Shown in pieces: positions 44,136 to 54,709 of a stretch of DNA of 64,000 bases (position 1 is its first letter; the number at the start of each line of letters is the position of its first letter). The notes beneath the pieces were generated by a model. That model did not search any database. It saw only the letters and a program-made list of their open reading frames with translations, and had not been told where the DNA came from. The stretch covers positions 3,041,501 through 3,105,500 of the forward strand of contig NZ_CP067341.1 of assembly GCF_016638705.1 (NCBI RefSeq). Reading direction: 5' to 3'. The position numbers were made by a program, and so were the translations under genes. Source of the DNA: Lysinibacillus agricola (lineage in GTDB: Bacteria > Bacillota > Bacilli > Bacillales_A > Planococcaceae).

Positions 44136-44660
44136 TCAAGAGAGGAAATTAGCTTTATACATAAAAATGCTGGGGACCCTATACCAATGACATTTTAGAG
44201 AATGGTTTATTTCCTTTTCAACTCTATTGAATAGCCATTCTAAGTTAGATTTCCATTCAATCCAGCATTCTGATTCACGCCATAATTCAACGATTTCCCT
44301 AATACCATCAGCATCTGGAACTTCATCTCTAATATCAGCTAAATATTTTAAAATAAACTTCAATGATTCTTCATCTGCATTTATTGAGTGTATTTTTTCA
44401 AATTCGTCTTCAGCGTCATATAACTTCCCTGTATCAAGATACATTACATAGAGCTCCGCAAGCGCCATTGCACTTATATCGAAAACGAAATCAATCTCAT
44501 CGAAGCTTTTTCCAAAAAACCCCTCGCGTTTCATCGTATTAATAACCTCAGACAGCTCTATATGATTTGATTCTAAATTATTTTGGATATAGTCCTCTAA
44601 AAAATCGACTACATCCAAACCTTCATCACTTTCTAATGGTTTATATCCCCATGCTCCCAT
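44136..44660 (-). CDS. DUF4259 protein
   Basis: 174 residues starting MGAWGYKPLESDEGLDVVDF, the invariant opening of DUF4259. Acidic and all-helical. Often found as a single gene near toxin-immunity loci; function unknown. The last ~17 residues (YRVPSIFMYKANFLS) look unlike the family and may be a read-through extension. Confidence 0.8.
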   Translation of the reverse strand: MGAWGYKPLESDEGLDVVDFLEDYIQNNLESNHIELSEVINTMKREGFFGKSFDEIDFVFDISAMALAELYVMYLDTGKLYDAEDEFEKIHSINADEESLKFILKYLADIRDEVPDADGIREIVELWRESECWIEWKSNLEWLFNRVEKEINHSLKCHWYRVPSIFMYKANFLS

Positions 44661-44764
44661 AGTAAGACTCCTTTCATATTTAAAATATAATATTTCTTTG
44701 CTTCCCTAAAAACTATGAGAGAAGCTAGAATCATCTACATTATGGAGTTGCTTATAAATTATTT

Positions 44765-45613
44765 CTAATCTAGTGTCGCAGCTCTGAAAATAAAAGCGCG
44801 ACCATCCGAATTTAAAATCTGCAGTCCTTCACTTGTTCCAGCTAATGCTGTGTCCCAATGAACATGACCACAGCAGACCAAAAGCTCAGCAGCATTTTGT
44901 AGTTCATTCCAAATATGCGAATTACCAGGAAGACCTTGAGAGCTAATTTCCGGACTTTCATGAAGTAGTAGGATATCGGGAGCTTGTTTTAAAATGTCTC
45001 TGAGCTTTGCCAAATAATCAGCTTCTCCCATCCGATTCGGTTTATCCGTCCTACCGATGATTCCTCCGAGTCCTGCTATTGCAAGATTTGCATGCATGAT
45101 CGTACCCCCATCCGAGAAGAACTGGATACCTGAGGTAGAACCTAATTCGGCTTGTTCCTCATTCGTCAATAGGTCGTGATTTCCTGCGATGCCTGTGACA
45201 AATCCAAAATGACTCTGAAAAGCTCTCCATACCGGTAAAGGATTTCCGCTAGCACCTCTTTTACTTAAATCAGTATATAAGTCTCCACATAAGCACACCA
45301 TCACCTTTGCTGGGTCCAAATCTGACAAATGGATTTGAAACAATAGGGAAAGCACTTCCGCAAGTTCCTCACCTAGTAACTTCCGTGTTTTTTCCATTTT
45401 TTCCTGTTTATTACCTGCGATGCCTTGTAAATCAGAAGCAATAATTAGCGCATCCAGCTCCTCTGGCAGTCCAAGCATCTCTCCCCAATAAATAGGAAGC
45501 CATTCATAAGAAATCCCTGCTCCCTTTGATGCAGCGGTAATGTATGGTATTTTCTCTAAAGGCTCCTTAGCAATATCAACGATTTTCAATGCTCTTTTTG
45601 TATGTTTCTTCAT
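44765..45613 (-). CDS. Metallophosphoesterase
   Basis: 282 residues of the calcineurin-like superfamily: ASDLQG at the first metal position, CLCGDLYTD, GIAGNHDLL, LLLHESPE and CGHVHWD, a complete set of di-metal ligands. Single-domain, cytosolic. Substrate unknown. Terminal gene of the run with SUFU upstream, separated by a terminator. Confidence 0.9.
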   Translation of the reverse strand: MKKHTKRALKIVDIAKEPLEKIPYITAASKGAGISYEWLPIYWGEMLGLPEELDALIIASDLQGIAGNKQEKMEKTRKLLGEELAEVLSLLFQIHLSDLDPAKVMVCLCGDLYTDLSKRGASGNPLPVWRAFQSHFGFVTGIAGNHDLLTNEEQAELGSTSGIQFFSDGGTIMHANLAIAGLGGIIGRTDKPNRMGEADYLAKLRDILKQAPDILLLHESPEISSQGLPGNSHIWNELQNAAELLVCCGHVHWDTALAGTSEGLQILNSDGRAFIFRAATLD

Positions 45614-45724
45614 TTAAATACATCACCCTTAAAATTCCCCTTTTCTTGCTCTTCCGAATCTAAAGTTAGTCAGATTGCCCCTTTTGTATTTGCCCTGGTT
45701 CATAAAGTTCATTTCGTATCGATG

Positions 45725-45787
45725 AAAAAATCTCCCGCCTATACACAAACGAATTGCAACAATAGTACTGTTCGTTCTAGCGGGAGA
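45725..45787 (-). terminator. Terminator of the SUFU gene
   Basis: Minus strand: stem TCTCCCGC..GCGGGAGA with an inner AACGAA/TTCGTT pairing, followed by six T. Confidence 0.8.
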
Positions 45788-45797
45788 CTATATCCGA

Positions 45798-46859
45798 TCA
45801 TCCGATTGTTTCCACAACGTTTCCTTCCTGATCTTTAAGGTAGGTTTTTACAATTTGGAAGGAAAGCCCTGGGATAGAAGCTAACTCAAATTCGCTTTCC
45901 TGAGGCTTCAAGCTTTGACTAAGTTCAATGAGGGCCTTTTCATTCAAAGTAATGGTAACATCCTGTTCCTCCACACTGTACTCGGATTTTTCCCCTGGCT
46001 CAAATACAACTCGGATTTCTCGACCAACGAGGATAAGGCTTTTCCCTTTTAAAATTCGTCCGCGTAGTAGTTTGTCGATAATTCCTGCTTGCTTTGCCCC
46101 TAGCATAACTTTATCAAGATGTTTGCTGAACCATCCTTTTTTCCCCTGTTCCCAAGCTAGCTGATCCACGAATAAATAGCCGGTATTGGAGCCTTCCTCC
46201 TCCATTCCTCTTTCTACCGCCTCAGCAATAGATGGGATCTGTAAAAGCGATGTCCGAGATAAATCAGTTACATAGCTCGGGATAAACTCTACACCTGCAT
46301 TTAGTACGCCTAAAGTATTCCAAATTTGCATCGCCTCAAGCTCATCGCCTGTAATCCCCACCATTTGAATAAATTCCAATTGACCATTTGGTGTATCAAT
46401 AGCAGGTAATTCGGGATCCAACGTAAAAGCAAGCGCCGTCAAAAGTGTGTCAGCATCTAGGCAAATAGGGCCGTTTGCATCCAAATAATCACCCGATTTA
46501 AAAACATTGCCACTGTTAAAAACGTATCTTCCCATGTTTTGTAGCAAATTCAACGCCCAGGCTGGTGGCTCCTCCTCATCCTCATTACGTGCAAGACGAA
46601 ATGTTAACTCAAACCCAAATCCGCTGTAGTCAGCATCCTCTGATTCTTTTTCATATAACTCAGAAAATCCATATGTAACAAAATGCCAGTGTGGAACTGG
46701 TGACTCACTTTTATAGGCGCTAATTCCTTGAAGTGGATCTTCGCCTCCTAATGAATATGGAAGAATAGTGCCATAATGCTTCGGCTCCTGTTCCCCGTAA
46801 ATTTTTAATAATTCCTGATCAATCGCATCCCAACCAAATGCATTTACTTCTTCGCTCAT
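45798..46859 (-). CDS. Suppressor-of-fused (SUFU) domain protein
   Basis: 353 residues from the ATG at 46859 (GGAGG upstream). The SUFU block spans residues ~1-180: HYGTILPYSLGGEDPLQGIS, PHWHFVTYGFSELYEKE, GFGFELTFRLAR, WALNLLQNMGRYVF. Bacterial SUFU proteins are immunity proteins of polymorphic/contact toxins. The C-terminal half is an extra domain of unknown type. Confidence 0.9.
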   Translation of the reverse strand: MSEEVNAFGWDAIDQELLKIYGEQEPKHYGTILPYSLGGEDPLQGISAYKSESPVPHWHFVTYGFSELYEKESEDADYSGFGFELTFRLARNEDEEEPPAWALNLLQNMGRYVFNSGNVFKSGDYLDANGPICLDADTLLTALAFTLDPELPAIDTPNGQLEFIQMVGITGDELEAMQIWNTLGVLNAGVEFIPSYVTDLSRTSLLQIPSIAEAVERGMEEEGSNTGYLFVDQLAWEQGKKGWFSKHLDKVMLGAKQAGIIDKLLRGRILKGKSLILVGREIRVVFEPGEKSEYSVEEQDVTITLNEKALIELSQSLKPQESEFELASIPGLSFQIVKTYLKDQEGNVVETIG

Positions 46860-47242
46860 CCTAACGCCTCCTATGTATTTTTGATTTTCAACTTTAAGGT
46901 AATTTATGGACTCGTTTCTTTGGTCTTTCAGGCTGTCAGGCCACATAAACCCGATTTCGCCCTACTACCTGACCAACTCCAGGTTTCTACAACACTATTT
47001 TTTCTTGTTATGTATGTTACTCATTATATTTAATTAAAGCTATATTTCCCTGAATACTACAAAGAGAATAATACTCATTTTATTACAGAATAGATTTATT
47101 TTCATTTAATCGGTGTTGGACTTCAAGTCAATCAGTTAAACTCAAGCTACCACAGTAGTGACCATAATGTGTTAAGCCTCGGTAGATGTCTAGACACGCC
47201 GAGGCGTTATGATAGCGAGGTTAAATGATTTGAGGGTTCTCC
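46860..47242. other. Intergenic, one hairpin
   Basis: GCCTCGG/CCGAGGC (47176-47205) may weakly terminate the gene at 47243. Otherwise AT-rich with no supported feature. Confidence 0.4.
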
Positions 47243-47791
47243 TTAACCGTATAACATTGCTGGTGCACGTACACCTTGTAAATAATCTGCAAGCTTCCCA
47301 GCATATACTTTTTCTAAATAAGGTAATTGTGCGATACAATGTGGTGTCATTAATGCTGGGTTTTGGTAAACTTCTAAACCTCCAACCTTTAAGAGCATCG
47401 CCACAAATTGTGAGCAAAAATAGGCACGCTCTCTTCGAACCTCCTTTTGCATCATAACCCCAAAGAGCCCAATAAAATTGTATTTATAGCGATCGCGATT
47501 CCAATACATATATCGTACGATTTTCATCATCTCTAAGTATTGATAATGGGAGATTCTACAACGATAAATTACACAATCAGCTGTTTCAAATAGCCCCCTT
47601 TCTGCATCTTCTTGCAAAAATCCACCACTTAAAGGATTGTTTAGTTGCCTGCGTCCAAAGCTATACATTTCAAAGAGTTCCTCATCGAAAGCAATGGATG
47701 CATGATTCATCTCTTTTCCAGTATACATGCCTATAGCTTTTGATAATAATGTACCTGTTTTTGTTAATACTATGTAAATGGTGTATGCCAT
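47243..47791 (-). CDS. YiiX/NlpC-P60-like cysteine peptidase family protein
   Basis: 182 residues from the ATG at 47791 (AAGGTG upstream). The pattern TGTLLSKAIGMYTGKEMNHASIAFDE and the distal YFCSQFVAMLLK (Cys) match the permuted papain-like YebB/YiiX group, with His and Cys as the likely catalytic pair. No signal peptide. Substrate unknown. Confidence 0.7.
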   Translation of the reverse strand: MAYTIYIVLTKTGTLLSKAIGMYTGKEMNHASIAFDEELFEMYSFGRRQLNNPLSGGFLQEDAERGLFETADCVIYRCRISHYQYLEMMKIVRYMYWNRDRYKYNFIGLFGVMMQKEVRRERAYFCSQFVAMLLKVGGLEVYQNPALMTPHCIAQLPYLEKVYAGKLADYLQGVRAPAMLYG

Positions 47792-48083
47792 TTCTTCACC
47801 TTCTTCAATATTCTTCGCTACTACCAATACGTTTTAAATCTTCAAATAGTTTCGTTAAATGCCTTTTTTTATAAGTATATAAAACAATGTTTAACTTTTT
47901 CTTAGCAGAAAATGAAGAATTTCTTAATTTTTATAAATCAATTGATTGTAAGAATCTATTTTTCCGCTACCTTTATTTATATGATTTTATTTGTATTCTT
48001 ATGTAAAGGAAATTGCGGTATCGAATAAATCCGAACAGGTAAATGCTCTATCGGTACCTATCATTTTTGTTTTAAAACAAACG
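47792..48083. other. Intergenic, nothing recognised
   Basis: AT-rich spacer with no ORF, repeat or hairpin that I can support until the terminator at 48084. Confidence 0.4.
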
Positions 48084-48125
48084 AAAGTCACTCATTTTTA
48101 TGTTTCAAATGAGTGACTTTTTCAT
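48084..48125. terminator. Bidirectional terminator
   Basis: AAAGTCACTCATTT/AAATGAGTGACTTT, a 14-bp stem with a T-run. Confidence 0.88.
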
Positions 48126-48137
48126 ATTAGCAATTCT

Positions 48138-48242
48138 TCAACTTGTGTTTTTCACCAATATAGGCAAAACAAAGGTTAATAATAGCGAGAACAGATGCAT
48201 TAAACTTGCCAATCCTCTATTTAATAAACTCTCTTTTTTCAT
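48138..48242 (-). CDS. Small (34-residue) membrane peptide
   Basis: ATG 10 nt after GGAGGA; sequence MKKESLLNRGLASLMHLFSL then LLTFVLPILVKNTS. One amphipathic-hydrophobic helix. The strong RBS and the terminator just downstream make a real gene plausible. Confidence 0.55.
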   Translation of the reverse strand: MKKESLLNRGLASLMHLFSLLLTFVLPILVKNTS

Positions 48243-48452
48243 TGTGCTGTTCCTCCAATAGCATAAAATATTTGATTGTTACCTTTTAAAGTAAGCAACT
48301 AAATTCATCATAAAAGGTGACGCTACTGGAGATTCAAGGACAAATGATAATTTTTTTATTAGACACTTATAAGAGAATTAGTGTTCGGATTTTATGTATA
48401 GGTGATTAATTTCATTTAAACTGTACAAAAGGAAGCGAAAAGAGAAAGAATA

Positions 48453-48827
48453 ATGGAATTTCGTTTAGAATTATTTGTTGAAGATTTACATAAATCTATT
48501 AATTTTTATGAGGAAATTTTAGGTCTTACATTTTATAAGAAGACCGACATGAGTGCGATGATTAAAACGGAGAATTTTGCTTTATTATTAACAACTGATC
48601 AAGTTTTTAAAGAAGATCATTATTTTTAAAAAGGAGGTTTGAAACTAAAAGGAAAAGGTGTCGAAGTAATAATAATCTTTGATAATATCGAACAAGTATA
48701 TCAACGTGTTCTTGATAAAAATTATCCAATAGAATCAAATCTTACAACGCAATCTTGAGGAATGAAAGATTTTCGTACTATCGATCCTGATGGCTAGTAT
48801 TTGAATTTAACTTCACATATAAAGTAA
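48453..48827 (+). pseudogene. VOC/glyoxalase-family gene with three in-frame stop codons
   Basis: 125 codons in one unbroken frame. FVEDLHKSINFYEEILGLTF is a VOC N-terminus and DPDG.YLNLTS its C-terminus. Stops interrupt at 48627 (TAA), 48756 (TGA) and 48795 (TAG), the latter two where W and Y are usual in the family. All changes are point mutations without indels. Confidence 0.88.
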
Positions 48828-48993
48828 AGCTTTAATCAGTGGGGGTTTTCCACTGATTATTAGTCTTCACCAATCGGGCTTTTATGGGTAGTTAATCTCC
48901 AACCTTTTTTACATGGAACTTTGTTAACATTTACTTTCATCTTCAAGCAAAAAGTGAGACATACTAACCACAGCAATTGAAAAGAGGTGCTAT

Positions 48994-49446
48994 ATGAAAA
49001 AACATTTTCTAATTTCATGCTTTTTTGCCGCCTTTATTATATCTCCAGTTCAAACAAATGCGATTACAATGCCTTGCAGTTTAATATTGGAGCCAGTTGA
49101 TAAAAGCATGAAAAATGCAAAAGGTGAAGCACTGATTTATAAAGTGCAGTTGAATCCACCTAGTTTTGCACGGACAAATTTAAGTATCCTCGCTGTACAC
49201 CTTCCCGAACCTTCATTTTACGGAGATTTTGATGGCTATGAAGGCTTTGCATTTATCCCTAAAGAGATTAGTTGGCGATTTAAACTCTATCCAACTTCAG
49301 AAGAATTAAGTCCAACTTGGGCAGGAAGATTTGATCCCATTACAGCTGAAATGAAGAACGTTGAAGTACAAGTACGACTCTCTAATTCCAAAAGTGGGAA
49401 GCTCGGACCAAGTGTTTTATCAAATAGTATCAGTAACTGTAAATAG
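48994..49446 (+). CDS. Secreted hypothetical protein
   Basis: 150 residues with a signal peptide (cleavage near ANA/ITMP, ~residue 23) and a compact mature part with two Cys (CSLILEP and SNCK end), possibly a disulfide. Contains HLPEPSFYGDFDGYEGFAFI. Family unknown. AGAGGTG RBS. Confidence 0.7.
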   Translation: MKKHFLISCFFAAFIISPVQTNAITMPCSLILEPVDKSMKNAKGEALIYKVQLNPPSFARTNLSILAVHLPEPSFYGDFDGYEGFAFIPKEISWRFKLYPTSEELSPTWAGRFDPITAEMKNVEVQVRLSNSKSGKLGPSVLSNSISNCK

Positions 49447-49690
49447 TTTATCCAAATAGCAGCGTCATGCATTAAACCTCTAACTATCTATACGTGCAGG
49501 TTAATCCCAATACCATTCCACCAATGCCTCAATATATTTCCATCCTTAATTGTCCGTGCGATTATGCTATTCAGCTTTTTATATTTTAAATCTTTTATCT
49601 CAGACAATTCACCATACAAAATAGCTATCAAATCATAATAATAGTAGTGTAAAGCGAATTTAGCTTTGCATCTCCTGATTTGTTGGCTAG

Positions 49691-49719
49691 GGGTCACTCT
49701 GGTCCAGTGACCCTTTTTT
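49691..49719 (+). terminator. Intrinsic terminator
   Basis: GGGTCACT/AGTGACCC, 8-bp stem, 7-nt loop, six T. Confidence 0.85.
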
Positions 49720-49774
49720 AAAATACATTGGCGAAACCTTTCCCAATGTCATCCATACAATAGGTAGAGGTATA

Positions 49775-49950
49775 GTGAAAATCGAATTCACGAAGTTATC
49801 TAGTAAACCAAAATTAAATTATCAAGATGTTATTAAAGAAAAAGCAAAAGACGGCTGGAAATTCATACAATTAGTAGCTCCTGCATTAGCAACATCTGGT
49901 ATAGGAACACGTCTTATTTCGAGCTGATTTTTGAAAGACCTATTAACTAG
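49775..49950 (+). pseudogene. DUF4177-family protein, frameshifted
   Basis: Frame 1: VKIEFTKLSSKPKLNYQDVI then KDGWKFIQLVAPALATSGIGT. After a one-base loss the family's ending SYFELIFERP continues in the next frame to TAG at 49948. DUF4177 proteins are ~60 residues. A GTG with AGAGGT upstream could still initiate. Confidence 0.7.
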
Positions 49951-50049
49951 AGCCCCTTATATTTATCAAATTTAGGACATGTACTACAAGTTATTATTAT
50001 ATCTCCGGCTAAAAATCGCCACTATCAATAATACGAGATTGTTTACTGT

Positions 50050-50547
50050 TTAATGCTGCCAATTACGAATAAATGCAGGTAGGGACGGATGGTTCGGATT
50101 GCAACGTTTCGCTGACGCAAGCTCCAAATGTTCATCGTCATCATCATCAGTCACCGAAATAAAAGCCAAAATGTTTTCGTCAATAACACCCTCCCGCTTC
50201 AATTCATACATCGTATCATTCATCGCTTCATGAACCATCACTTTATGTTCAACAAATTCTTCATCTTCAACATACAATATTTTATCTAATAACTCACGAC
50301 TCACCTTTGCTAGCATATCTGTATCATCGTAGTGTAAATATTCATCCTTCAAAAATCGATACTCTTCTGGGTCATCCTCATAATTCTTACCAATTTGAAG
50401 TAGCGATTTTTCTGTCCCCATAGTTAAATAAAGACTCCCACAATCTCCGTCTGTCACTAAAACAACAGCATATATTTGTTCATCCTTTAAGCCATTATAC
50501 ATTGCAGTATAAGCCTCTTGTACAGCTTGCTTGATTTTCTGTTTCAT
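50050..50547 (-). CDS. DUF4303 protein (immunity-like)
   Basis: 165 residues: IYAVVLVTDGDCGSLYLTMG at the N-terminus, acidic helices, FISVTDDDDDEH near the end. DUF4303 matches predicted immunity proteins. The preceding gene is DinB-like; no toxin adjacent. Confidence 0.7.
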   Translation of the reverse strand: MKQKIKQAVQEAYTAMYNGLKDEQIYAVVLVTDGDCGSLYLTMGTEKSLLQIGKNYEDDPEEYRFLKDEYLHYDDTDMLAKVSRELLDKILYVEDEEFVEHKVMVHEAMNDTMYELKREGVIDENILAFISVTDDDDDEHLELASAKRCNPNHPSLPAFIRNWQH

Positions 50548-50583
50548 GTATACTCTCCTATGTAAAATTTTTCTCTACCAGAT

Positions 50584-51033
50584 TTAAAATAAAGGTTTTT
50601 GAAATCCATTAAGATGAGCTATAAGTGCAATTTGTCCGATATGATAGGTTTCATGCATATATATATGATTAAATACCCAGTTCAATGTTGGTTCTGAAGG
50701 AGGTTTCCATCCATCATTAAAGTTTGGTACCTCAATTAACGTATGTAGCTCTGATATGTTTACTGAGTGTAAAATTTTATCAGTATAATGCCTGATCTGA
50801 ATATATCCATTCAATATTTCCTTCGGTGAACTTTCTTCGTTTAGGTTTAGAATACATTTATTTTTCATGGCAATTTCATTAATCCAATAATCCTCACTGC
50901 TTGCAATGTGAGCAATAATCCATGCAAGTGTCTTTGGATAAACATCGGACTTTAAAAACCAATCATTTTTATCAAGCTTTTTTAAGTAAGGAATTAAAGT
51001 TTTTCTAGCGTCATTTCTATATGGGTAAAGCAT
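50584..51033 (-). CDS. DinB-family protein
   Basis: 149 residues, four-helix DinB/YfiT fold: AWIIAHIASSEDYW with the first metal His, and NHIYMHETYHIGQIALI with the second His pair. Metal-dependent thiol-transferase-type family, substrate unknown. Confidence 0.85.
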   Translation of the reverse strand: MLYPYRNDARKTLIPYLKKLDKNDWFLKSDVYPKTLAWIIAHIASSEDYWINEIAMKNKCILNLNEESSPKEILNGYIQIRHYTDKILHSVNISELHTLIEVPNFNDGWKPPSEPTLNWVFNHIYMHETYHIGQIALIAHLNGFQKPLF

Positions 51034-51186
51034 GAGACAACTCCCCTTCTTTAATCGAATTCCCCTCTATAATTTTATAGCCTCCACATACTCTTTCAAA
51101 AAGTTATTCTATATTTTTCCCAATTCAAGTAAAATGGTAATAAAATTACTGCCCGTTAGTGCGAGATAAAATAAGTATTATCTTAA

Positions 51187-51576
<390 letters not shown>

Positions 51577-51901
51577 GCCGTTGTTAAGATTAAACTAGGA
51601 CTCACTTTGACTTGGCGGAACCCCAATAAGAAAACAATGTTGTAATTTCAGTAATTAGCCTTTGGAATTGGGTTGATGTTTGTCGAAGAGAAAAAGAAAG
51701 CTTAATAGATAATATTTTATTGATGTTATTACTGCTGTAAATGATAATGGCAGTTTGTAAAATGTCAATCAGTGAAGGCCTCTACTCACCTCCACTGATA
51801 TTTTTGTCAAGCGTTTTGTTATTCATCAGCAAATTTACACAATTTTTCTGCTGTGTTTACATGTAAAAGAACGAATAACTAATGGGTTATCTGAAGTCTT
51901 T
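51577..51901. other. Intergenic with one hairpin
   Basis: ATCAGTG/CACTGAT arms (51768-51799) followed by ATTTTTG may terminate the VOC transcript. Otherwise nothing I can support. Confidence 0.4.
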
Positions 51902-53284
51902 TCACTTTGACGAAAAATTAATACTCAAAGCTTCTTCCAACGCTTCCCCAAACTGATATAAAGTCGCTTCTTCTTCATGTTTAGCGATTAATTGAACGCC
52001 AATTGGCAATCCGTTTTTCGCCTTTCCACAGGGAATCGATAAGGATGGATTTCCTGTGTAATTTGTTGGAGATGTTAATCTTAATAAAGCATCTTGAACG
52101 GATTCTGTCGTATCCTCTATAACAATTTTTCGTTCTCCTATATTAGGAGCCGTAGTAGGGAGCGTAGGTGCAATTAAAACATCAATCTGACTAAATACGT
52201 CATTATATTGAGCAATTAACTTATTTCTTTTTAGCTGCGATAACGCATATTCATAACCTTTAACTCGCTGACTATTGACTAATCTTTGATAGACTTCTTC
52301 ATCCACTTCATTTTTATGATTAATGATTGTGTCTATGTGTACAGCCGAAGCCTCTGATTTAATGGTGATGGATTGTGCTTCTGCAATTTCTTTCATTACA
52401 GGGATATTAACCTCTTTCACGGTTACTTGCAAATCTTTTAATATACTTATACATTTATTCACTGCACTTTTTACTTCTTCATCGACCCGATTAAAATAGA
52501 AAGAATTGATCCCTACTGTCCTACCACTCAATTTTTTGCCAATTAATCTTAAATAGTCTTCTTTATCTTTTATTAACGAATACGGATCTTCAGAATCATA
52601 TCCCGCAATAATATTTAATAATATTGCACTATCTTTGACTGTTTTTGTGATGGGACCAGTGTGATCCAGTGTATAAGCAAGTTGGAAAACGCCTGCTTTA
52701 CTTACTAAACCAAATGTTGGTTTCATCCCGACAACCCCACATGCGGATGATGGAATACGAATAGAGCCACCTGTATCTGTACCGATAGATGCTGCCACCA
52801 TATTAGCGGCGACTGCAGCAGCAGACCCACTGCTAGAACCACCAGACATTTTCTCTAGATCATGGGGGTTTCGGCATGGACCGAAATAGGAACGATCCCC
52901 TGTTGGACCATAGGCAAACTCATGTGTATTGGTCTTGCCAATGATGACCGCTCCTGCCGCTATTAATTTTTTAATAACTGTCGCATCATAAGTTGGAATA
53001 AAGGTCTCATATATTTTTGAACCCATGGTTGTTCTTATTTTTTTCGTATAAACCAAATCTTTGATAGCTACTGGTATTCCATGTAGGGGCCCTCGTATAT
53101 TCCCTTCTATTAATTCCGCTTCTAATATTTTTGCCTGATTTAATGCTTCATTTTCTGAAACGGTAATAAATGAATTATTTGTAGGATTTTCTTCATAAAT
53201 CTTTTTTAAAGATTGATTCACCAAATCAACAGGCGAAATCTCTTTCTTTTGAATCCGTTTACCAGTTGTAACTATATCCATCAT
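51902..53284 (-). CDS. Amidase (amidase signature family)
   Basis: 460 residues from the ATG at 53284 (AGGAGG, 8 nt). The Ser-cisSer-Lys triad is visible: Lys in VAIKDL, GGSSSGSAAAVAA cis-Ser region and GTDTGGSIRIPSSACG with the nucleophile. The GatA-like fold ends in a C-terminal IPCG...GLPIGVQLI. It hydrolyses an amide, probably of the compound taken up by the MFS transporter upstream. Second gene of a sigma-54-controlled pair. Confidence 0.9.
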   Translation of the reverse strand: MMDIVTTGKRIQKKEISPVDLVNQSLKKIYEENPTNNSFITVSENEALNQAKILEAELIEGNIRGPLHGIPVAIKDLVYTKKIRTTMGSKIYETFIPTYDATVIKKLIAAGAVIIGKTNTHEFAYGPTGDRSYFGPCRNPHDLEKMSGGSSSGSAAAVAANMVAASIGTDTGGSIRIPSSACGVVGMKPTFGLVSKAGVFQLAYTLDHTGPITKTVKDSAILLNIIAGYDSEDPYSLIKDKEDYLRLIGKKLSGRTVGINSFYFNRVDEEVKSAVNKCISILKDLQVTVKEVNIPVMKEIAEAQSITIKSEASAVHIDTIINHKNEVDEEVYQRLVNSQRVKGYEYALSQLKRNKLIAQYNDVFSQIDVLIAPTLPTTAPNIGERKIVIEDTTESVQDALLRLTSPTNYTGNPSLSIPCGKAKNGLPIGVQLIAKHEEEATLYQFGEALEEALSINFSSK

Positions 53285-53300
53285 CAAAATCACCTCCTGC

Positions 53301-54614
53301 TTAAACGACAGCAATATTTTTAGATTTTCTCTTACCAGGTTTTACAAATAGCATAGCTACCATCCCGATCACAGAAGCAACTGCAGCAGCTGTGAACATG
53401 GAAGAATAGCCATAACTGATGACTAAAAATCCAGTCAGGGTAGGAGCAATAATTGTTGCAGTATTTGTAATGAAATGGGTAATACCGCCAAATGTACCCG
53501 CTCTATTCGGTTCTGTATCAATGATGACAGACCAGTAGACTGAGTTTGGCAAAGAGTTAAATGCATTTCCGATTGTCATCAATAGCATGACACCAGCGAT
53601 GGAATTAGCACTAGGAATTAACATAAAGCAACATGCAGTTAATAATAACGAAACTACAGCTAGGCCTGACCTGGCAATTCTTAAATTTCCTGTCTTCATT
53701 CTTAAATAATCCGAAAGTTTCCCACCTAATAGAACGGTAAAACATGCACCGATCCATGGAATCATCCCTAAATACCATAAAGATGATAATTGGAATCCGA
53801 ATTCATCTTGTAAGTATTTTGGTGTCCATGTTAAAAGCAAAAAGTTAATATATTGGAATGCAAAGTATCCAATCGCATTAAAAACTAAAGTTGGATTTTT
53901 AAAAAAGTGATACCATCTAATATTGATTTTTTCTTCTGCTTCAACGAGTTGTTCATCTGGAAGTAAATCACTCTTTGAACGAATTTTTTCAAGTTCCTCT
54001 TTTGTTACTTTAGGATGTTCCTCAGGTAAGTTGGTGAACATCTTAGTCCAAATAACAACCCATATCAATCCTAAAGCTGCTAAGAAGAGAAACATTATTT
54101 TCCAGCTAGTGACTGATAAAAGAAATACTGCAACAGGAGCTGTAAGCATTGCACCGAGAGGCGTTCCTAGCAAACCTAAAGATACCGCAAAGCCTCTTTC
54201 TTTTGGTGTCGCCCAGTTTGCTACTGTTTTATTAATAGTTGAGAATGTTGGGCCTTCAAAAAATCCAAATAAAATCCGGATAAATGCAAAACCAAAAAGG
54301 GCTGAACCGCCAAATAAAGCGATGCCAATTTCGCCTGCAAAGGCAGTAGCCATAACAAAAATCGACCAACCGATTCCGATGATTATCCAGACAAATTTTG
54401 GTCCCTTTTTATCAGCTAATGCACCACCAAACAGTGCTCCAAATAAATATCCATATCCAAAGTAACCTAATACAGCACCCCAAGCGATTGTATTAAAACC
54501 AAATTCAGCAATAATTTGCTCAGACGCATATGAAATGGCTCCGCGGTCAATGTAGTTAATGATAACCATCAGAACCATCATGAACAAAATGTTATAACGA
54601 TAACTATGTTTCAT
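53301..54614 (-). CDS. MFS transporter, anion:cation symporter type
   Basis: 437 residues from the ATG at 54614 (GAGGAGG upstream), 12 hydrophobic segments. NYIDRGAISYASEQI in TM1 and GALADKKGPK in the loop 2-3 are typical of the ACS (glucarate/galactonate/tartrate) family. Imports an anionic substrate by proton symport. 16 bp upstream of the amidase. Confidence 0.9.
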   Translation of the reverse strand: MKHSYRYNILFMMVLMVIINYIDRGAISYASEQIIAEFGFNTIAWGAVLGYFGYGYLFGALFGGALADKKGPKFVWIIIGIGWSIFVMATAFAGEIGIALFGGSALFGFAFIRILFGFFEGPTFSTINKTVANWATPKERGFAVSLGLLGTPLGAMLTAPVAVFLLSVTSWKIMFLFLAALGLIWVVIWTKMFTNLPEEHPKVTKEELEKIRSKSDLLPDEQLVEAEEKINIRWYHFFKNPTLVFNAIGYFAFQYINFLLLTWTPKYLQDEFGFQLSSLWYLGMIPWIGACFTVLLGGKLSDYLRMKTGNLRIARSGLAVVSLLLTACCFMLIPSANSIAGVMLLMTIGNAFNSLPNSVYWSVIIDTEPNRAGTFGGITHFITNTATIIAPTLTGFLVISYGYSSMFTAAAVASVIGMVAMLFVKPGKRKSKNIAVV

Positions 54615-54709
54615 CCGTATAATCCTCCTCAAGTCGACTAGATTTTTTACCGTTCACTTAATCCTCAATAAAAGTCTTTTAATGATTCCTCCTCTCTAAT
54701 AATTACTAC

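Larger units (their letters stand above)
49447..50049. other. Intergenic with a terminator and a DUF4177 pseudogene
   Basis: Terminator at 49691-49719 and pseudogene 49775-49950 (both listed). A 69-codon minus-strand ORF at 49488-49697 starts inside the terminator and has no RBS; not annotated. Confidence 0.45.

Noticed and set aside
43959..44198. 80-codon plus-strand ORF opposite DUF4259
   Set aside because: Overlaps the real gene's 3' end on the other strand, no RBS, no family.
49488..49697. 69-codon minus-strand ORF between the secreted protein and the DUF4177 relic
   Set aside because: It starts inside an intrinsic terminator, has no RBS and matches no family I recognise, although its C-terminal wording is not obviously random.
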